From the NCBI GenBank assembly GCA_044376365.1, contig JBILLA010000043.1:1-14888 (forward strand): a stretch of 14,888 nt of DNA, given 5' to 3'. Origin of the DNA: JBIKWN01 sp044376365. GTDB lineage: Bacteria; Bdellovibrionota_C; UBA2361; JBIKWN01. Below the pieces are notes generated by a model. The model was not told where the DNA came from and made no database searches. It was given only the letters and a program-made list of their open reading frames with translations. A program made the translations under genes and the position numbers. Position 1 is the first letter of the stretch. Every line of letters starts with the position of its first letter. Below, piece after piece: positions 1-7,618 of this stretch.

Positions 1-867
1 CGGTACTATTCTTTGGTTAGTCGTAGTTTGGTTCGTTGTAGTTTGGTTCGTTGTAGTTTGGTTCGTTGTAGTTTGGTTCGTTGTAGTTTGGTTCGTTGTA
101 GTTTGGTTCGTTGTAGTTTGGTTCGTTGTAGTTTGGTTCGTTGTAGTTTGGTTCGTCGTAGTTTGGTTCGTTGTAGTTTGGTTCGTTGTAGTTTGGTTCG
201 TTGTAGTTTGGTTCGTCGTAGTTTGGTTCGTAGTATTACATGTATTAGTCGTTTTAATCGCATGTACTGTAATAGGGTTAGCGCATGGATCGCAGAAGAA
301 GGTAAATTCCTGACAAGTTCTGTTTTCGGTATAAGGAGTTATCTCGCAATCAGGCCCAAGCGTTGGATCGCAGCTAGGTTCAGCTCCAGGAGATAGAACT
401 TCTTCACAGCAAAGTTGTAGATTCGAGCCTGACTGCGGACATTCGCAATATTTTTTACTTTGTGGGCATTCTATCGTTGGACATGGACCAAGGTCAGAAG
501 TACAGCTAATTGATCCAGCACAGAATGCAGCAATGTCTTGATTGATACGTGAACGTGATTGTTCTTGGCAGTCCTCGATACCAAGAGTAGCTGAATTGTT
601 CGTATTGCACCTTACTTCGCATTGGCATGTGCCGTTCCAGCATCCACATCCTTGAGTGCAATTTTGCCCTTGGCATTGTCCTCTACAATTCTTCCATGAG
701 CCATCTTGTTGACAACAAGCAGCTATATTATCGCAAAGCTGAGAAGCCATCTCTTGTCTACAAAGGGCAAGGTCATCGTTGCAGTCAGCTGTAGCCACTG
801 AGGAAAAGCTGAGGGATGATAATAGGTATGATAGAACTACTAGAAAGAAGTATCGTGTGAATCTCAT
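1..867 (-). CDS. Sec-exported Cys-rich protein with NQTTT pentapeptide repeats (C-terminus beyond the window)
   Basis: The reading frame starts at the ATG at 867-865 and stays open to base 1, so at least 289 residues are visible and the end is missing. AAAGG lies about 8 nt upstream of the ATG. The N-terminus (MRFTRYFFLVVLSYLL..., then SVATA before DCNDD) is a convincing Sec signal peptide with an AxA-type cleavage site. About 190 residues follow with roughly 28 cysteines, including CC pairs and a GCGCW stretch, which implies many disulfide bonds outside the cytoplasm. The visible C-terminal part is about 14 copies of NQTTT and then NQRIVP. Repeat variants are synonymous only in this frame, which supports it as the coding frame. 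It lies 14 bp after the 882-2174 gene on the same strand, probably in one operon. I recognise no family. A surface or extracellular structural protein is an inference, suggested also by the divergent Tad genes. Confidence 0.82.
   Translation of the reverse strand, partial: MRFTRYFFLVVLSYLLSSLSFSSVATADCNDDLALCRQEMASQLCDNIAACCQQDGSWKNCRGQCQGQNCTQGCGCWNGTCQCEVRCNTNNSATLGIEDCQEQSRSRINQDIAAFCAGSISCTSDLGPCPTIECPQSKKYCECPQSGSNLQLCCEEVLSPGAEPSCDPTLGPDCEITPYTENRTCQEFTFFCDPCANPITVHAIKTTNTCNTTNQTTTNQTTTNQTTTNQTTTNQTTTNQTTTNQTTTNQTTTNQTTTNQTTTNQTTTNQTTTNQTTTNQTTTNQRIVP
16..225 (-). repeat. 15-bp tandem repeat, 14 units, coding for NQTTT
   Basis: Units of gttcgttgtagtttg run in perfect 15-bp phase from 31 to 225 (13 units), with a divergent first unit at 16-30. 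Most units are identical. Units at 151-165 and 211-225 carry c for t at position 7, and the unit at 16-30 differs at positions 4 and 7. Read on the minus strand in the frame of the Cys-rich gene, these changes are ACA/ACG and ACG/ACT, all threonine. In the other two minus frames the same changes alter the amino acid (for example KLQRT to KLRRT). The near identity suggests recent expansion by slippage or unequal exchange. The length is probably polymorphic. Confidence 0.95.
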
Positions 868-881
868 AGAAAAGCCTTTCG

Positions 882-2174
882 TTACAAATTGAATAATCCT
901 TGAATTTGACTTGCTATAAAAATTGCATGACTTGTATCAGCAATAGTTAAAGATGTTGTGCTGCAAAGGTCGGGCGATGCGTTAGGTGCAAGCTCAGCAG
1001 GCCAGCTCACAAGAACCCCACTTTCACCAGTACAGCGTGGGCGCGCTTTGCTATCGAATGCATTTATGACGACAGATTGCATTAATCGCTGTATTAGTGT
1101 GTCAAGCCACGCTGCATTATCAGTACTTTTCTGTTTGAGAATAGAGGCTGCCTCAATGCAGGGTAAATAAGCTGAAGGTGCAACAGCATCATTATACAGC
1201 AGTTTTAATGATCCATCTGAAGTTTCAAGGGTTTTAAGGTTATCCAATGCAGCGCGCTGATATTCTTCGGTGCCAGTTGTTTGGAATAGTGAGGCATTAA
1301 CTGTTGCAGACCAACACCGCGCAAAGGCCCATTCAGGATTAAGCGTCTTATATGTCTTCACTACATTTTTTAATTCGTTACCAGCTTGATCGACTTTTTT
1401 TATTGGGAGGCTTTGTACAGGGTGTATGTTAGTCTCATCCGTGGTTTTCATGATCATCGTGAGAAGGTCACGAACTCGAACTGCTTGTTGCAGAAAAAGT
1501 TTGCCCATATCGAGTAATTGTTGTTCTGCCTCTTTTTGCTTTAAACCAGGCCTTTGTGATTGTTTTCTTGCCTCGATAATGGTTTTTGTATAGAAATTTC
1601 TAAAATCAGAGTCGGCAGTCAGTTTGCTCATATCAATAAACTCTTGCCCTACCATGCCTAGAAGCATAGCTCCATAGTTTGATACAGAACTTTGAGCAGC
1701 AATCTCAGAGGCCTGTTTCGCAGTGTGAATATATCCATAAACAGCATATCGCATCTCTTTGGTAGCTTGATATGCCTGGTAGAAGCTCGCACCATGAACA
1801 AATGGCACTGAGTAGCTAAGATTGGTTAGTTTTGCAAACTCTGATGCGATTTTTTGTTTATTCTCTTCTGAAGGATTTCCTCTATAAATCGCAGACCTTC
1901 CAAGCAATTGCCATCCAATAGAACCAGCAGAGCTTGGCTCTGAGACAGTGCATTGACCAGATTCTTTGTCGCAAACGAAGCCTGCTCCGTCAAGATTAGT
2001 TTCAGAGGCAAAATCTAAAAAGGTAGAGGCCTCTTGGACAAAGTCAGAAGCAGTAACATGTTGTGGGGCCTGAGATGACAGATAAAAAAGATAGAAAGAG
2101 AGAGCAAAGAAGAATGCCATGCTTAGTACAAAGAGGGACAGTAGTATACTTTTTTTGCGGGGTTGGTCTTTCAT
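882..2174 (-). CDS. Membrane-anchored exported protein of unknown family
   Basis: The product is 430 aa. A short basic N-terminus (MKDQPRKK) precedes one hydrophobic segment at about residues 9-31, with no cleavage motif, so the protein is probably held in the inner membrane with the rest outside the cytoplasm. The exported part is rich in predicted helix and has scattered cysteines (GFVC, GQC, FARCW, YLPC, RPRC, PDLC) that could pair. The last 150 residues, with repeated short helical stretches, faintly suggest an alpha-helical repeat or toroid, but I see no catalytic signature. The ATG directly follows the stop of a small upstream ORF (1 bp between them), and the Cys-rich gene starts 14 bp downstream, which indicates co-transcription. 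The function is unknown. The even codon content and long frame make it a real gene. Confidence 0.8.
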   Translation of the reverse strand: MKDQPRKKSILLSLFVLSMAFFFALSFYLFYLSSQAPQHVTASDFVQEASTFLDFASETNLDGAGFVCDKESGQCTVSEPSSAGSIGWQLLGRSAIYRGNPSEENKQKIASEFAKLTNLSYSVPFVHGASFYQAYQATKEMRYAVYGYIHTAKQASEIAAQSSVSNYGAMLLGMVGQEFIDMSKLTADSDFRNFYTKTIIEARKQSQRPGLKQKEAEQQLLDMGKLFLQQAVRVRDLLTMIMKTTDETNIHPVQSLPIKKVDQAGNELKNVVKTYKTLNPEWAFARCWSATVNASLFQTTGTEEYQRAALDNLKTLETSDGSLKLLYNDAVAPSAYLPCIEAASILKQKSTDNAAWLDTLIQRLMQSVVINAFDSKARPRCTGESGVLVSWPAELAPNASPDLCSTTSLTIADTSHAIFIASQIQGLFNL

Positions 2175-2175
2175 A

Positions 2176-2424
2176 TTAAATTTCTATAGTCTGCATCGGT
2201 ACAAGCTTGCTAAAGCATGCCATACAACAGATTTTTAGCATATAAAGATAATGCGGCAACTTCTTGCCTGTGGATGCATCTGTCTTTTGCTTTATAGTTG
2301 CAAATTCTTGAGCTACGCATAGCCTTTGTTTTTTTCGATGATCCATCCCTGCCATGCGAGAAGGCAACATATGATCAACTACCTTTAGTAAAGCCATGTT
2401 AGATAACCAAGTACTCTCAGCCAC
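2176..2424 (-). CDS. Possible small protein at the head of the minus-strand operon
   Basis: This 82-codon frame starts with GTG at 2424, or with ATG nine codons later (MALLKVVDHMLPS...). Its TAA lies one base before the ATG of the 430-aa membrane protein, which is typical of translational coupling. The product is basic in the middle (MDHRKKQRLC), has three cysteines near its C-terminus (ICCMAC), and has no clear membrane segment or family match. I see no strong Shine-Dalgarno sequence before either start. The tight spacing is the main argument for it. It may instead be leader sequence of the downstream gene. Confidence 0.35.
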   Translation of the reverse strand: MAESTWLSNMALLKVVDHMLPSRMAGMDHRKKQRLCVAQEFATIKQKTDASTGKKLPHYLYMLKICCMACFSKLVPMQTIEI

Positions 2425-2554
2425 TAATAATTATGCAAGTATATCAAATATATTAGGACATCACGAAAAATAATGTTTGAGTTTGAGCAGATAGTCTAAA
2501 TTGTTCAATGTTATTAAATAGTTAATGGCGTTTTAGTATGCGTCATATTATAGT

Positions 2555-2583
2555 TTGCGATACGGCAAAAATGTGGTTACATT
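2555..2583 (+). promoter_or_regulatory. Candidate sigma-70-type promoter for the Tad genes
   Basis: TTGCGA (2555-2560) and TACATT (2578-2583) are separated by 17 bp, each matching four of six consensus bases, about 40 bp before the TTG start of the first Tad gene. The match is weak and was found by eye. The 200-bp gap 2425-2624 must also hold the promoter of the divergent minus-strand operon, which I could not place. Confidence 0.28.
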
Positions 2584-2610
2584 GAATTGAAGGTTTTAAT
2601 CTGTGTTTTT

Positions 2611-2616
2611 TTGGAG
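2611..2616 (+). promoter_or_regulatory. Ribosome binding site selecting a TTG start
   Basis: TTGGAG lies 8 nt before the TTG at 2625. No ATG or GTG at that spacing opens the same frame, and the prepilin-like leader needs these residues, so TTG is the preferred start. Confidence 0.6.
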
Positions 2617-2624
2617 TTTTCGCT

Positions 2625-3125
2625 TTGGCGTTGAGAGGGGATGTGCAAACGAAGTCGAGTGGTGTGGCTATCCTGGAATTCCTTATCAGTTTGCCCCTAT
2701 TAATAATCCTTGTTGTTGGTATCGTAGATATCGGATCTTTCTTTTATCAAATGGAGCTTGCCTCTGATGCCGTTCGCTATGGTGCTCGAGAGGCAGCACG
2801 ACGCTCATTTGGAAATAGCTCCAACCTTGATTGCCCTACGATTGAAGATATTGCTAGGGAAAAAATCACAACCTACATGACCAACACATTAAAGATTAGC
2901 CGCCACAATTGGGAGCTGGTGGATAATACCCCTCGGATTTGCTCACTCCAAGGTGCAGGAATGAACCAGGCGATTAACTTAGTCCAGGTAAGGGTGTCTA
3001 TTCAGCAAACGGCTTTAGGAACCTGTTTATTTTGTTATTTAGGAATGTTTTCTAGTACTAGGCCAATTTTAGTAGTCAATGAGCTATTACCTCAAACCTG
3101 CAATGGAACAGTCAGTTCATGTTGA
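2625..3125 (+). CDS. tadE: TadE-type pseudopilin of a Tad/Flp pilus system
   Basis: The product is 166 aa from a TTG start. A short polar leader ends in a class IV prepilin-like site: Gly13 followed by V-A-I-L-E, with Glu at position +5 after the cut and Phe next. A hydrophobic segment of about 20 residues follows (LISLPLLIILVVGIVDIG). The stretch after it (ASDAVRYGAREAARRS) is characteristic of TadE-like proteins. In the Tad family such proteins are minor pseudopilins, processed by the TadV peptidase and needed for Flp pilus assembly at the inner membrane. The C-terminal half holds a C-L-F-C pair and other cysteines, pointing to disulfide formation in the periplasm. It is the first gene of a tight three-gene run and overlaps the next by 7 bp. 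No TadA, B, C or V gene is in the window. Confidence 0.85.
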   Translation: MALRGDVQTKSSGVAILEFLISLPLLIILVVGIVDIGSFFYQMELASDAVRYGAREAARRSFGNSSNLDCPTIEDIAREKITTYMTNTLKISRHNWELVDNTPRICSLQGAGMNQAINLVQVRVSIQQTALGTCLFCYLGMFSSTRPILVVNELLPQTCNGTVSSC

Positions 3126-3688
3126 GTAAGTTTTCTAATTTGTATGTTGGTGCTTCCTCAGAAAGGGAAGGAATGAAAGGTTCTGTATTAGTTGAAGCCG
3201 TTATCGTGATGCTTTTGTTCCTCGCCTTTGTGGGAGCTGTGATTTATTGGGCACTGACGCTGCACTATCGTCAAATGCTTACTGATGGCATGACGGTTAC
3301 ACTGCGACGTATATCTGCAAATGTGAATCAGGTTGATTATCCTAATCCGACGTATTCGGCAGATGTATTAACAGCAATGTCTGGTGGAGGACCTGGCTCG
3401 TCCTCTATCGGTAAGCAGGTGATTGATTATCTGCAGCAAAAAAAAATGATACCTCGAATCTCTAATCTCGCTGTACAGAGCATGACCATATGCAAAGACA
3501 CAACTTCAGGTGATTGTCGCATGAGGATGAAAATGTCTTACAGCAATCCATGTTACCTCTGTATCTTTATTGGTTTAACTAGTGTTGAAGTTCAAGTCGA
3601 ATCGGGTATTGAAGATCCCTGCTTTCGAACTGATACTATGCCAGCAACTGGAAGAGGATGCTTTGCAAACTTACCATCGTGTTTATAA
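3119..3688 (+). CDS. TadE/TadF-like second pseudopilin
   Basis: The product is 189 aa. The ATG lies inside the end of the preceding gene (7-bp overlap), indicating translational coupling. After a 21-residue leader the sequence KG|SVLVEA fits a prepilin peptidase site, again with Glu at +5, followed by a hydrophobic helix (VIVMLLFLAFVGAVIYWAL). The rest is periplasmic, with a C-Y-L-C pair placed as in the previous protein. In classical tad loci a second pseudopilin, TadF, follows TadE and precedes TadG. Position and architecture fit that role, but TadE and TadF cannot be separated safely by eye. The leader is longer than usual, and the internal ATG (MKG) only 2 codons before the cut would leave almost no leader, so I keep the overlapping ATG. 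Confidence 0.78.
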   Translation: MLSKFSNLYVGASSEREGMKGSVLVEAVIVMLLFLAFVGAVIYWALTLHYRQMLTDGMTVTLRRISANVNQVDYPNPTYSADVLTAMSGGGPGSSSIGKQVIDYLQQKKMIPRISNLAVQSMTICKDTTSGDCRMRMKMSYSNPCYLCIFIGLTSVEVQVESGIEDPCFRTDTMPATGRGCFANLPSCL

Positions 3689-3690
3689 GA

Positions 3691-4527
3691 ATGATGTTCT
3701 TCATGAAGGCTATCTTATCGAGAAAATATAGGACTAAAAAGACGCAGCGAGGTGTGTTTTTGATCCTGATGATCATACTGATGCCTGTGTTCATTTACCT
3801 TCTCATGCTTGTTTTTGATCTTGGTAAACGATTTCTAATCAGTCGACAGGCTCAAAACTTAGCTGATCTTTCTGCTAATGCAGCAGTCACCATGCTTTTG
3901 AAAGATAATCCTAATGTGATTACCTCTCTTTCGAGGGCAAAATATACCAACATGAAACCCTTGGTCAGTAATCTTGTAGGTCTATCACAAATTTTTATGA
4001 GTGCACCACTATCAGCCTATACGTTTAACGCTGGTGAAACGACCTATTATCCGTATGAATCAGCAGGGTATACCACTGATCGACTTACGGCATCACAGTC
4101 AGGTCGCGCAACTGTCAGTGTGACGCTTCGTCGATACGTGAGCTGTTTTAATGCGCTTGGTCAAGAGCAGGTTATCGATCTAGATAGTTCGTCGACCCAT
4201 TGGTGTTTAGCAAACTATGTGAATACATCGGTGACGGTCTCGAATAATGCACCTTTCTTTGCTCGTTTTGTCGGGCTTACTGACCTTGGTGATGTGACGC
4301 GCGAGGCCTCTGCACATATTCGACCATCTGGGGATGCGTGTGCGCAACCATCCTGTGCTTCGTATGCTCCTTACCTTGTGGCGAATGGTAATACGTGGTC
4401 GATTAATACCGCGAACCCATCACCACCATGTCCGACGCCGACGCCGAGGCCGATGCCGACGCCGATGCCGATGCCGACGCCTATGCCAATGCCGATGCCG
4501 ACGCCTATGCCAATCCCTTTGCCGTGA
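3691..4527 (+). CDS. tadG: TadG-like pilus assembly protein with Pro-Met/Pro-Thr tail
   Basis: The product is about 278 aa from the ATG at 3691. ATGs at 3694 and 3703 are equally possible, whereas the farthest upstream ATG (3658) would overlap the previous gene by 31 bp. A basic start leads to a TM helix (GVFLILMIILMPVFIYLLML) followed by DLGKRFLISRQAQNLADLSA, the signature of the Tad/TadG N-terminal region. There is no Glu at +5, as expected for TadG, which is not cleaved. The middle contains paired cysteines and a segment APFFARFVGLTDL resembling the pseudopilin C-termini. The last 33 residues are nearly all Pro alternating with Met and Thr. Family members are often longer and end in a VWA-like domain, so this copy is short and may be truncated or specialised. 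Confidence 0.75.
   Translation: MMFFMKAILSRKYRTKKTQRGVFLILMIILMPVFIYLLMLVFDLGKRFLISRQAQNLADLSANAAVTMLLKDNPNVITSLSRAKYTNMKPLVSNLVGLSQIFMSAPLSAYTFNAGETTYYPYESAGYTTDRLTASQSGRATVSVTLRRYVSCFNALGQEQVIDLDSSSTHWCLANYVNTSVTVSNNAPFFARFVGLTDLGDVTREASAHIRPSGDACAQPSCASYAPYLVANGNTWSINTANPSPPCPTPTPRPMPTPMPMPTPMPMPMPTPMPIPLP
4432..4524 (+). repeat. Imperfect hexamer repeat (CCGATG/CCGACG) coding a Pro-rich tail
   Basis: CCG codons alternate with ATG or ACG, giving P-T and P-M dipeptides to the end of the TadG-like gene. A 24-bp block ending in gcctatgccaat is repeated once. Other frames of this tract give spurious Asp-Ala and Gly-Ile/Val ORFs. The tail resembles a stiff extended linker. Slippage-prone expansion is likely. 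Confidence 0.85.
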
Positions 4528-4578
4528 TATGTACAGGGTTCACTCAACGATATTTTCCAAATATGCAGTTCTTTTTGG

Positions 4579-4920
4579 ATGATGTGGGTTGTATCGGGAG
4601 TGTATGGTATCGCAACAGATAGCATGGTCATTGATGAAGCAGAGCACCTTGCCGCAGCTGTTCAATATATTGATAGCGGCACACAAACTATCAATGCATT
4701 TCATACACCATTATTGAAGTTGATAGCAGGCATTCCACTTTTGTATAAGAGCCCACGACACGAGCGCTACAAGTGGGATGCCTGGAAAAAATCGAACTGC
4801 AGTAGCAAGGGTGAGAAAGGGCACCAGTCGCAAACTTGTCTTGCTTCAAAAGCGCAATGGCAGACAAATATAGAAAAACCAATCATAGCGAACATAGGAG
4901 TATCCAATCTATATAAATGA
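4579..4920 (+). pseudogene. N-terminal remnant of a PMT/ArnT-like glycosyltransferase
   Basis: A 113-codon frame begins with a hydrophobic stretch and then reads VIDEAEHLAAAVQYI, followed by AFHTPLLKLIAGIPLL. An acidic DE.EH box, a tyrosine some eight residues on, and an H-(T/P)-P-L-x-K-L-x-A-x-P-L-L stretch are the first extracytoplasmic loop and following helix of dolichyl-phosphate-mannose mannosyltransferase-like GT-C enzymes. These enzymes normally exceed 450 residues with about ten TM helices. Here the similarity stops after about 75 residues, becomes a polar unrelated sequence and ends at 4920. It is therefore probably a truncated relic. The frame continues in phase upstream to the TadG stop at 4525-4527, so its own start is uncertain. 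Confidence 0.55.
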
Positions 4921-5083
4921 AGAAATGGCCTGACTTAGTAAGAGGCAGAAAGTTGTTGCGGCAAGTTGAAAGCAAAATCCATAGCGCAGCACAAGAAAAA
5001 TACCGATAAGCAAGAACATCAAGCCACACAGGAATACTTTAAGAATCGCACTGAGTTTTCAAATAAATAGAGGTATCACAATC
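4921..5083. other. Short non-coding gap between convergent genes
   Basis: There is no gene I can support here. On the minus strand a 36-codon hydrophobic frame (ATG at 5019, TAG at 4911-4909; MFLLIGIFLVLRY...) could be a decayed membrane segment. It has no clear ribosome binding site and no neighbour that would explain it. I see no clear terminator. Confidence 0.4.
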
Positions 5084-6985
5084 TTACTTGGTATCCTTTA
5101 AGCTGTATGCACATCGAAATCCGATATAACTTGTTGTGCTTGATGGTGCATGAGAAAGATTTATTGCATAGATGCCGGCTTCTTTTGGGTTCCCCCATGC
5201 ACCACCGCGCAACACAGCTTTTAATGATTTATCTTGCTCTTGAGTTGCACCCCACGAGTCACCAGGATCAACATAGATTTTACCGATGCCTTGATTGCTC
5301 GACCAGCTCTTGTTGAGCGGTGCAAGATCAGCCAACGATCTCCAGTCAGTTACTTCTGAAAATTCAAAATACTGCGCGTTTTGTGGGTTCGTCTGAAAGC
5401 GCGGCATATCACCAGTGAGTCCATCAGCATCTTGTCCAACACCCGAGGGTGCTTTCGTTGTTGGTTCAAAGATAGGGGCATGATCCGTCCACTCCCATAC
5501 ATTGCCTGCAAAGTCCCATATCACTGAACCAGTTGGAAGCACAGCAGTGCGCAAGCTGCCCTCTGGTACACCACAGGTTCCTTTGCAGGTTAAAGAGTTA
5601 GAAAATCCACGTGCTTCACAGAAAAGAAATGAAGGTCGATTGGCAAAATCAAAAAATCTTTTAGACAGATCACATCCCCAGGTCATTGGTATGTCTTCAT
5701 ACTTCGCACCAAGAGCTTTGCCAACGCCGTTCTCATTACCAGCTGCAAAAAATACCGATGCGTCAGAACCTTTATTATTGATCGCCGTTTGAGCAATGTG
5801 ATCAGCAATTGTCATCCACTCGCTATCTTTTAACAGATGATATCCATCACCTAATGATTGACATGCAGCTACAGCGTCGCGTTGCGAGATAGCAGTCCAA
5901 GGTTGTTGGTAGGGAAGTGACTGCGGTGTGCCTGCAACAAATTTAGCTTCAAACTGCATCGCGCAGAATGGTTTCGTTGCACGCAGTGTGCTCCCTGGAA
6001 CATAGAGGTACCCCGTTGGGCAACCGTGTTCAAACAAAAGACCCTCTGCTTGATAGACAAGCGCAGGTAAGAACATAAACATGCCATATAAAGCAACGCA
6101 TGAGGCAAGAGACGCTTTTAGAACTGACCACTTTCGCTCGATAAGCCACAACCAAAGGCGATGCAAAGATGTAAAGTCCTCATCAATTAGGAATGCAGCT
6201 CCACTTGCAAACATTGCAAAGGGAAAGAAAGTCACATTGATACTTACGTAGATCCCTACATTGAGGATGAACGCAAGGAATAATGCTAACCGACGAGTGT
6301 TTTGAAACCATACAAGGAATACAGCGGAAAGCTCGGTGATGGATGAGCCAATAGTAAACGCTGCAATCAAGAGCGGAAACTCTGCAAGGTAATAGGTATT
6401 GAATATCCCGTACTGGCTGCTGATGACTCCTAAGAATTCAGTGCCATCGGCCCATGAAGCACCTTTGAGTTTTGTTATAGCTGCGTATAGATAGATGATA
6501 GCGAAATTGATCTGAATCATGCGCAGTGGCCAGCCGCTGATTGCTGTAGCTGAATTTTTTTTCGTGGGCAGCCATATAAGCCAGAAAAGCACCATGAAAA
6601 GAATCTCGCTTCCACCGTATCCGATTGAGGGAAAGCGATTATAAAAGCTCATGTATCCAAGCCAGCTTATCGCTGCTGCAAGTTGGGTTTGTATGCCGAA
6701 TAAAAGAGCAACCGCAGCACTCAGTGTTACAGAAAAAAGCACCCACACAAACCACAGATCATCACACCAAAAAAGCAGACTGGTTCCGTTGCCTCCACCA
6801 CTGACACTTTTGATGGTCATAGCCTGAGCTGCCGTGAGGTAGCCTTCATGAGAAAAAAATTCTTTAAGGTAAGGTGCAAAGATAAGCATACTGCCAAGAA
6901 CAGGCAGTGCAGTTAGTATTTGCACGCAGCGCACGACACGGAAAGATGTTCTTCGATAGAACCAAGATAAAATCTGTTCAATCAT
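5084..6985 (-). CDS. HTTM membrane protein fused to an FGE/SUMF1-type domain
   Basis: The product is 633 aa. Residues 1 to about 310 are multi-pass membrane and carry HTTM (vitamin K-dependent gamma-carboxylase-like) features: NRFPSIGYGG at 116-125, the IYLYAAITKLKGASWADG block at 164-181 and NVTFFPF at 250-256. After a last TM helix (about 290-311) comes an exported domain starting CPTGYLYVPG (322-331) and FCAMQFEAKFV. It ends with the FGE-sulfatase/SUMF1 hallmarks GNVWEW (494-499), RGGAW (593-597) and GFRCA (622-626). The loop after RGGAW has no cysteine, so the copper-binding Cys pair of true formylglycine-generating enzymes appears absent. A PvdO/EgtB-like or binding role is more likely. 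The start codon overlaps the partner gene stop as ATGA, so the two are translationally coupled. I find no carboxylase active-site evidence and the substrate is unknown. Confidence 0.85.
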   Translation of the reverse strand: MIEQILSWFYRRTSFRVVRCVQILTALPVLGSMLIFAPYLKEFFSHEGYLTAAQAMTIKSVSGGGNGTSLLFWCDDLWFVWVLFSVTLSAAVALLFGIQTQLAAAISWLGYMSFYNRFPSIGYGGSEILFMVLFWLIWLPTKKNSATAISGWPLRMIQINFAIIYLYAAITKLKGASWADGTEFLGVISSQYGIFNTYYLAEFPLLIAAFTIGSSITELSAVFLVWFQNTRRLALFLAFILNVGIYVSINVTFFPFAMFASGAAFLIDEDFTSLHRLWLWLIERKWSVLKASLASCVALYGMFMFLPALVYQAEGLLFEHGCPTGYLYVPGSTLRATKPFCAMQFEAKFVAGTPQSLPYQQPWTAISQRDAVAACQSLGDGYHLLKDSEWMTIADHIAQTAINNKGSDASVFFAAGNENGVGKALGAKYEDIPMTWGCDLSKRFFDFANRPSFLFCEARGFSNSLTCKGTCGVPEGSLRTAVLPTGSVIWDFAGNVWEWTDHAPIFEPTTKAPSGVGQDADGLTGDMPRFQTNPQNAQYFEFSEVTDWRSLADLAPLNKSWSSNQGIGKIYVDPGDSWGATQEQDKSLKAVLRGGAWGNPKEAGIYAINLSHAPSSTTSYIGFRCAYSLKDTK

Positions 6986-7515
6986 AATCGCCCCTCGCAG
7001 GTATAGGTTGCATAGGGCTCATAGCGTGGCGATTGGTACGGGATACCATAGTTAGTAAACAGCTCATATAAAGGAACAAAAGCGCTTTCAAAGTAAATCG
7101 TCTTTAAAGCGCCAGAGGCATGATGTGGTTTCTCTAAGTGTAAGCATGCATCTTTGATAAACCCATTGAGGACATAATTATTTTGATCGCCACTATCATG
7201 GCGCGCCATCATATCTTCCATCACTTCATTCCATACGGAAGGTGCGATACTAGAACGAAGTGGAAAGAAATCATGTATGATTTCGGACTTGTCCTCAAAG
7301 GCATAGCGAACACGGCGAATAGCAGCCCCTTTGGTTACGGTTGGGAACATCCCCCAGCCGCGGTGAAAGAACCCAAGTTTCGACAACACGTACTGGTCAA
7401 TCGGATTGTAGAGCGCTTTGATAGCCCCCTGGGGCATGTTCCTGACGATGGTTGCAGTAAGAAAGAAGACTGCCAACAAAAAGCCAAGCAGCGGTATCAA
7501 AGATTTTCGAGTCAT
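6982..7515 (-). CDS. HTTM partner protein 1 (single-pass exported protein)
   Basis: The product is 177 aa. A short basic start is followed by one hydrophobic helix at about residues 6-25, and the remainder is probably periplasmic. It contains GFFHRGWGMFP near residue 50, then a beta-strand-like stretch (RRVRYAFEDKSEIIHDFFPLR), and it ends in YATYTCEGRL. It resembles the 11675-12208 product in length, layout, the G-x(5-6)-GM(F/Y) element and the YTC C-terminus. Small proteins with a Trp-x-x-Phe box encoded beside HTTM genes, such as DUF5819 in actinobacteria, look similar, but I cannot confirm that family here. The gene overlaps the HTTM-FGE gene by 4 bp and is head-to-head with the first transglutaminase-like gene (182-bp gap). 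A role as HTTM subunit is inferred from this fixed pairing. Confidence 0.75.
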   Translation of the reverse strand: MTRKSLIPLLGFLLAVFFLTATIVRNMPQGAIKALYNPIDQYVLSKLGFFHRGWGMFPTVTKGAAIRRVRYAFEDKSEIIHDFFPLRSSIAPSVWNEVMEDMMARHDSGDQNNYVLNGFIKDACLHLEKPHHASGALKTIYFESAFVPLYELFTNYGIPYQSPRYEPYATYTCEGRL

Positions 7516-7618
7516 AGCGCTATGAGGATGTATTGAACCACAGGGTGACTAGTATACAGGTAGTTATCTTTAAGAAAACCGAAAAACCGAATGGGGTAGT
7601 GTTTTCATGATGTTTGAG

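Noticed and set aside
1..240. CRISPR array
   Set aside because: The 15-bp units are directly contiguous, with no spacers.
6..263. KLQRT-repeat ORF on the minus strand and SLVRC-repeat ORF on the plus strand (13-396)
   Set aside because: Unit variants change residues in these frames but are silent in the NQTTT frame, which also joins a signal-peptide protein.
4334..4631. Asp-Ala and Gly-Ile/Val rich ORFs around the hexamer repeat
   Set aside because: They are other-frame readings of the Pro-Met/Pro-Thr tail of the TadG-like gene.
4691..4882. Minus-strand 63-aa ORF opposite the glycosyltransferase relic
   Set aside because: The plus strand carries the recognisable DEAEH and HTPLLKL motifs. 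The minus frame shows no family feature or ribosome binding site.
5084..6985. True formylglycine-generating enzyme
   Set aside because: The cysteine pair expected after RGGAW is missing and no sulfatase gene is in the window.
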